64,000 nucleotides of DNA from the NCBI GenBank assembly GCA_036785325.1, contig JAXIVH010000070.1, positions 438,501-502,500 of the forward strand, given 5' to 3'. The notes beneath the pieces were generated by a model. That model was given only the letters and a program-made list of their open reading frames with translations, made no database searches and was not told the DNA's origin. A program made the translations under genes and the position numbers. Below are positions 53,429 through 64,000 of the stretch, piece by piece; the first letter of the stretch is position 1, and every line of letters begins with the position of its first letter. The DNA is from Urophycis tenuis (Eukaryota > Chordata > Actinopteri > Gadiformes > Phycidae).

Positions 53429-56400
53429 TCTCCTCTCCAGAGCCCTGCGAGGAGAGCAGAGGGGCTTCAGTTCACGCAGATGACCTCACGCGGGATTGGT
53501 TTAGGGGCCGTGAACGCGTGGCTGCTACAGTATGGGTTGTCTTTGAGCCTTCCTCCAGATCCCTGAGTGTATGTGGATGTGTATGTAACCAAAGTGATGC
53601 AATACCATGTATTACCAACAAAACCTGTTTACTGTAGAGTATTACACCTGAAGTGGACCAGCCTTGAATCGAATACACTCAGCTTATTCACGTGAAACGC
53701 ATCTTAAGAAATGACCAAGAAACCATCTGTATGGTCTGAGGAAATTATGTTGATCTGTTTTTTTTTCTCGCGGTAGGTTACTTAAAAAAAAGAAAAGAAA
53801 AGAAAAAGAAAAGGTACATCTTTTTTTTCTCTCCCTGCACCTAACATTTTCCATGTTGTATCAAATCTATTTTTTGTCGGTAGTCAGTAAGCGCAGTCAT
53901 TACTTATTTTGGGGTGGAGACTGTGAGTTCAGGATTGAAGGGTTTATAATTTGTAGTGGAGGGAGGCCACCGTGTGCCACACCAAAGCCAGGAGGAAACT
54001 ATATGTTCTGCAGGGAGCAGAGGCGTGGGAGACCTGTGGCCAGAGAGCCTCTATATTTACGACTGGGCACCAGCTGCCTCAGAACACACTCTTACAATAG
54101 TTGAGCCATCCCTGCATACAGTAGAGAACAAGCACTTTAACGGTCAATTGTTTAAAATAACACAAATCCTTGTGCAAATGGAATTTGAAATTGAATCAAA
54201 GTGACATGGATATTTTAAGCATACGGGTTCCGGGGCAGTGCTCTATTTTCTTATTTGGCAACAATGATAGGCTGTTATTCCTTTTTTTTGTGCTATTTAT
54301 CTTTATTTGTTGTCAAATGAAGTCTACTTAAAAAGCCTTTCAGCCTAGAGCTCTACAGTATATTAATATCCATAACGCCTTTACAGTGGGCATGCTGACG
54401 CTAAGCGCCCTGGCTGTGGTGTGTAATTAGACATGGCTGCCCGGCATACGCAGGCTTCTAATCACCAACATGTAGGAGTGTACCCTCTGCTGGCCTGAGG
54501 CTCGGCTATGGGGCACGCGTCTCGCTGTGTGGCTGCAATGTATGCAATATGAATAGGTCAACTAGGAGGTGGGCCTCATTCTCTTACCGCTGTGCTGCCA
54601 TGGAGCACCCGAGCCCTGTGTAAGCAAGGCCTTTTTCTCGCCCTGTAATTATCTCTTGTAAGACACGAAGGGTCCAGATAAACTTCACATTGAGGCGATT
54701 CGGCGAGGATCCGATTCCAACACTATTTAAGTATATTTGACAAGGAATTATAATATTTATTTTTCATGAATATATGTTACCCCATCACTACCAGCTTGTT
54801 TCACGTGAGATTACAAACTGGAGTGGGATACAGAAATCAATACATTTCCACATTTAATTCCTAAAATGATTTGATCTAGCACACCGGCTGCAGGTGAAAC
54901 CTTTTCAGTCGGACAACATGGGTGGGATCCATGGGGTCCATGTGTGGTTCACTAGTCACCACAGACGGTCTCCATTTAGCACAGCCTGCTTGTCTTTGGT
55001 GTAAACATAAGGTCTCAGGGAAAATCTGCAGAACCGCAGGCAGAATCTAACAACCATGACAACACCTGAGACCCAGTATGGGCTTAACTACTGGAATACT
55101 GAGACAATCCCCTTACATCCAAATTAATTCAATACAACATTTAGCATGACCTCTACACAGAGAAGTAGTTCTTTTTGTTTAACTCATAAACAAAATTAGA
55201 TAAGTAACAATCATGAATAGTAAAAAGATGGAACTACAGTATTGTTTGCCTCATGTATGTTGCAAGCATTACATTGTCAAGATATGGACTGCAATACTGT
55301 AGCTCAGTCGTAGCGCATGGCACAAACACAGCCAGATGTTGGCTCCCACCAGGGCCACATGTTAAGAAATGTACGCACTCACAGCATTGTGAGACGCTCT
55401 GGACACAAGTGTCCGTCAAAGTGCCCAAATGTTACAAAAACGAAGGACTCCAGCATATTGATACTGAGGAAACCCACCGTTCTTCTCTGAGAGCCAACTT
55501 AAAATGACAAAGGGAGAATACTTACAGGACAGAATGCCTCCGCTTTGTTCTGAGAGTACAAGCTGGTGGAGTGTCTGAGAGAGGGATGGAAGGAGAGCAG
55601 GAGAAACTGTGGCTGGGGAAGATGTTGCAAGTAGAATCCACCCAGCTGTTTCTGGGCTCCATCCATCTATTTTCAGATTCTCCGCCCCTTTTTTTAACTT
55701 TTTTTTTATGAGACATCCACAAACCTTTCATGATCTAAATGTTCTAGTGCAGAAAACACTGGACACTCGGAATATAATTCTTCACAAAATGCTTGTCAGA
55801 AGATACAATATTGTTGTGATTCATCTCTCACTCACTCACTCTCACACTCACGCACACACGATAAAAAGAGGCACATAATTGCTTCAGACAGGGGGAAATG
55901 TTTTGCTGTTTTTAGCCACATGAATTCTAAATATCAAACCTCCACAAATGTATCCTTTATGAGGATCTGAAAAAAAGTGTCTACAAGTTCACCAAACAAT
56001 ATCAAGTATCAAGTTAGGTCTTGGGTGAACCATGCAGCAGTAGAACAGAACAGCGAGGGGGTATTTCGGGGCCTGCAGGGCGAGTCTCTAGGCTTCTCTG
56101 TGCCCTCTCTCTAATTAGATCCCTGTGATTACAGCCCGACTTCTCTGGCCATTTACAGGACCCTTCCACAGGGGGGGGGGTTGATCCAGAAACACATGTA
56201 ACAAGTTGAACACGTGCCCTTTATGTGGTTCGTTCCAGGCGTCGGCCCGGCAGGAATCCCTCCAGCAATGGAATTTCACTCCGATTCCACCGCCAGAGAG
56301 AAAGAGAGACCGGTTTGGAGCGGAGCCGGAAGCTGCGGTTTACGCCTCAAGTCCTACGACGGCAGCCTGAGGTAGTGGGGACACCTTGCAGATTGGTTGT

Positions 56401-56526
56401 ATTCACAGAAGTAGACATAGGACATTGATGGGTCACCGATACATTTGGAAAATATTGTTTCTGTTACTAAACTATATCAAACATGTATATACACTAAAGT
56501 AAACTACGACTAACAGATTAAATTTA
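53429..56526. other. intergenic between tmem119 and coro1c, possible conserved non-coding blocks
   Basis: No coding gene. Human SELPLG occupies this interval but nothing like it is readable. The parts at 54360-54700 and 56040-56160 are of balanced composition, repeat-free, and contain homeobox-type TAATTA words (gtgtaattagac, tctaattagatc); they look like regulatory sequence. The tmem119 non-coding first exon should be in the left part. Confidence 0.35.
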
Positions 56527-56705
56527 ATTCATGTTTCTACATGAAGTAACTGATGAGAGGAATGGGAGGGAAAGAGTCTCGCTACACTTATACAAATAAA
56601 ACAACCGAGGAGAACGCTTCAGTTTGTAAAAGGACAAACAAATGATGGAACCGATGGGAGTTTTGTGTTAATGTTGAACTGGTTCCCTGTGGCCCATGGC
56701 ATGAA
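56527..56705. repeat. direct repeat copy A (pair with 58200-58402)
   Basis: Shares with copy B: gaggaatg, ggaaagagtc, tatacaaataaaacaaccga, ttcagtttgtaa, aaaggacaaac, aaatgat(g/a)gaac, then ttccctgtg...cccatggc. Roughly 75-80 % identical by eye, same orientation, 1.7 kb apart. Confidence 0.7.
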
Positions 56706-56734
56706 GAAAAAACACTGAGAATGCACTTTTTAAA

Positions 56735-59241
56735 ATTTCTTTATTAACTTTCTTATAATCAAGGTTGATACTTGAAGCAGGGATGTTGAGCAGACGCTGA
56801 GCCTCCGACATGAGAACCCACCCTGATGGTTTTCATGTTCACAACGCCCGCGCTTACAATGGAGAACCACTTTGTCTTCCTCGTTTCTCCACTCGCATTA
56901 TGTATTATGGCAAGGTGTAGGAACACAGACGGGGGGGAGGTGGGTGGTGGTGGTGGTGGGGGGCGGGGGGGGACAGGACATTTAAAACCCAATAGAACCC
57001 AACTCCCATACAAATCCCCTCCTCAACACAAAAAGATAGTGACTATTTACACAGCGTTTGCTCATTTATCCTGGGCCTTTCATTATACACATACATCTAC
57101 CTCTCAACCTACCATGTCCCTTTAGATCAACTAACATCTACCCATCTCTCACACTACCCTCCTGCTTCTCCTTGCGAGATACTCGCCCAACATTTACGTC
57201 CGCTCTTCTCCTTGGGTTACTGAAGGCGCGCTCTCTTTTTCAACAAACAAAAACAGGATCGAGAAGAGTCAGTCGGGACCAGACTGGCCCCGGTGTTCGC
57301 TGGAGTTCTTTGGAGTTATTATTAGTGGGCTGGGCTTGCGTTAGTAAACGGACCCAACAAAAACTTGTATTGATATAATAACTCTACTGTGCTCAACACA
57401 GCAAGCCCACGATGTGTTTCAAGAATGTTTAGGAACAACCAACTGACACAATCAAGACTGCCATGCTAAAAAAAACACAAAAAAAACAAAAAAAACCCAA
57501 CAACCCAAAAACAAAATAGTCAATATCTGAGTCCAAATGGACACGGCTGGTTCCTTGGTCATTTTATGTTTGAGCGCCTCAGAGTGAAGGTGAAGTTGCA
57601 CCTACCAATCATTACTTCTAACCAACTTTCCTCACAGTCTTCCCTCTTCTGGACCACACTATGGCACTTCCTGGTCTCAACAGTGGTCTCTCACACACAC
57701 ACACACACTTTTAAAAAGGCAATCGACAGGCTCCAATTCTAATTGGCAAATCCATCAAGACAATCTCAACTGGACAAACACCTACATTCCCCCCTAGACT
57801 AATTCAACAAGGATGTAGGAAGTTGGAGCGTTTGAAGAAACGACCATTAACAGAAATGTGCGTGGAGTGGAAGTGCTATGCAGGATACAAGCACAGATAG
57901 AGCAATCAAATAAACAGCAAAGCAATGGCCCAATTATTAAATTGGTTGTAGCAATAGGTATGCATTGGTCACATTCTGGCATCTATTTCATAACCAACCC
58001 CTCCACAATTTGGCTGCTCAGAGATAATAAACAAAACAAAAAAAAAGAAGCATTTAACATGAAACAAAGCAGGTGCATCCATTAGAAAACGCACCGAAAA
58101 AGGCCAAAGGTACGAGGCACTGCCGAGGCCTCCAGACTCCCCCAGTGGATGACGATACAGTCACTGGCGGTCAAGACATTTGCACAAACTTTGTTTCATA
58201 GGAATTCATGTTTGGACAGTATAGAATATGAAGTAATCAACAAGAGGAATGTAAAAGGAAAGAGTCCCACTACACAAGCCCACATATACAAATAAAACAA
58301 CCGAGGGAATGTTTCAGTTTGTAACAAAAAAGGACAAACTAAATGATAGAACTGATGGTAGTTTTCTGTTGAACCGGGTCCCTGTGTTCCCCATGGCGTT
58401 AGTAGTCACAAAGCTGCAAAGGAATGAGTTAAAGACGAGAGCGGGGACAGCGGCAATACCCAAGACCACTGCAACCAGGGTAGAGTTTTCATGGTGATGT
58501 TGTCCATTGGCCTGAGACAACGGTTTGGAACAACGCCACGACAAGCACGATGTCGTCAGCATACGTCGGTTTTACAGACTGTGGCACATTGCATTGAGAT
58601 GGCGTTGATTTCTTTTGAGGATTTAATTCTGCCTATCATAATGATTGCATCCTCTATAGATTGAATTAGTCCTAAATGATATTGACCACAGTGCACCATC
58701 GGGTGCTAGTTATACATTTGGAATGTTCCCACAAAAAGAATATAAAATAAAAAAATACTGTCCAGAGGGTGTAAACAAGACAACTTTGAATTTGGCAACA
58801 TATTGCGTGCTTTGGGTAGATGAAATACTGTCACCGACTCAGAAAGAAGAAATGAAAGCAAAACAAAATATATCTAAATATATATTCCATGGCAAAAAAA
58901 AAAAAAGGAAAAGAGTGATCTTGGTCATAATTGGGAAAGAAAATAACTTTTGTACAACAATGATAAAAAAGAGAGAGAGAGGGAATATGTTCTGCTAAAG
59001 TTTGCCTCGAGTCCTTTGGGATTCGTTCTGCGCTGCGGGAGGAGGGGCTGGTTAAGAAAATAAGTTTATCAGGAATGTTGCTAGGGACCGTTGCTAGGCT
59101 GGCTTGGGGAGGAACGCCGTCAGTGAGATTGGCAGTGACTAGTCCCGCCCACCGCCCAGCCAATGGAAGGTCCTGAATTGTAGTGGGGTCGCGGGTGGAG
59201 GATATGGGTGGGGGCGGGGGAGGGGAGGAGAGGGGGAGCCC
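56735..59241 (-). other. probable 3' UTR of coro1c
   Basis: From the coro1c stop (59242) leftwards there is no gene for 2.5 kb. TTTATT (AATAAA on the minus strand) at 56738-56743 is a candidate polyadenylation signal just before copy A of the direct repeat. Another possible signal is in copy B. A long 3' UTR is usual for CORO1C. Confidence 0.45.
58200..58402. repeat. direct repeat copy B
   Basis: Partner of 56527-56705; lies within the probable 3' UTR of coro1c. It has small insertions relative to copy A. Confidence 0.7.
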
Positions 59242-63394
<4,153 letters not shown>

Positions 63395-64000
63395 CTGGAG
63401 ACAGAGCACGGTCAAGCTGTCAGACTGGAGGGGGGGGGGGCATAGCAACACTGAAGCCACACCGACCTTTGTCGCCGAACATGGCAAAGGAAGCACAGAA
63501 AGTCTTGAGATCAATGAATACAATTGGTAAATAACGTGATCAGGTTTTGCAGTTCAATTAAAATGGAATTCAGTTGCAAGCAATATCCTGAAGGGGGCGG
63601 CAAAGACTTAAGAATAAAGTCTACAGACACCTTATATACTATAATAACATGGTTCCAGAAAAAAATGAATTTTGTCTCCAGACTAAATGATATACTGTAG
63701 CACCGCTTGTATGAAACTAGGGGTCACATGCCACATGTCCCCATTCAGAGCTCTCCATTCAAGTCCAGTATGGATGTGGGCTGTAGTTAATAAGGAAGTC
63801 CTAATCCAAACCAAACATGGGGAAACTGAGCCCATTTAGAAGGTGGCGTTTACGTTGCCGGTATCAATTGGCCTTAAAGAGAGGAACCATTGACATTGCG
63901 ACATCTGCAAATTAAAATAAATAAACCCAGAGAGGAACATGGCATCCATTCACCAAGCCGCAGTTGTTTGAGCAGGTCAGGGGTCGGCGCTTTCTGGCGG
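63395..64000. other. coro1c intron
   Basis: Upstream of the first exon seen. No other exon or clear repeat; short (G)n at 63430-63440. Confidence 0.5.

Noticed and set aside
52459..53566. 349-aa plus frame over tmem119
   Set aside because: Antisense shadow of GC-rich tmem119; low-complexity composition, no start context or motif.
58314..58562. Minus frame with a hydrophobic stretch (VAVVLGIAAVPALVFNSFLC) as selplg remnant
   Set aside because: Lies in the duplicated 3' UTR region; no mucin repeat, no splice context and no conserved tail.
63977..64000. caggggtcggcg at the window end as hAT terminus
   Set aside because: Too short and the second half does not follow the consensus; cannot be judged at the edge.

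Overview
The window is nuclear DNA of a ray-finned (teleost) fish. It has vertebrate genes with GT-AG introns, long (CA)n/(GT)n, (TCTA)n and (ATA)n microsatellites, tRNA-derived SINEs, LINE 3' tails and many DNA-transposon superfamilies typical of teleosts. There is no prokaryotic signal, rRNA gene or CRISPR array.

Left part (1-38 kb): dense, nested mobile DNA. A PIF/Harbinger element (about 0.5-3.55 kb) carries a Myb-like partner gene and a transposase gene broken by one stop codon. A 648-bp Harbinger-type MITE and a SINE follow. At 4.85-7.2 kb is the frameshifted copy of a teleost gene family that I cannot name. At 9.8-12.4 kb is a THAP + DDE transposase gene (copy 1) split by a 1,295-bp hAT with an exact 8-bp target duplication. 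From about 13.56 to 38 kb a minus-strand BEL/Pao retrotransposon is cut into four pieces by three insertions: a 5.6-kb ISL2EU-like element (13,771-19,360; copy 2, itself holding a 922-bp hAT-like element), a 2.8-kb piggyBac (22,432-25,235) and a 12.4-kb element with TIRs beginning CCCAGACAGCAC (25,316-37,708). The 12.4-kb element contains CACTA/EnSpm-like genes and a third THAP/YqaJ pair (copy 3). The copy-2 THAP transposase (497 aa over four exons) and the piggyBac transposase (581 aa over two exons) read through without a break, so both may be recent or still competent.

Right part (38.8-64 kb): host genes. A USP37-like ubiquitin protease gene (minus) ends at 38.8 kb without a visible histidine box. 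Then come iscu (plus, complete, 165 aa), a single-exon leucine-rich-repeat membrane protein (minus), tmem119 (minus) and coro1c (minus; its 5' end lies beyond the window). The order and strands ISCU(+), TMEM119(-), CORO1C(-) match the human 12q23-24 neighbourhood as I recall it; the LRR gene between iscu and tmem119 does not belong to that block and SELPLG is not recognisable. These host genes do separate jobs: mitochondrial Fe-S assembly, a bone/microglia-type membrane protein, actin regulation and deubiquitination. They share synteny, not a pathway.

Limits: exon borders come from reading splice signals and phase by eye; family names come from motif recognition without database searches. TE class names (ISL2EU, CACTA with DUF4806) are inferences from gene content.
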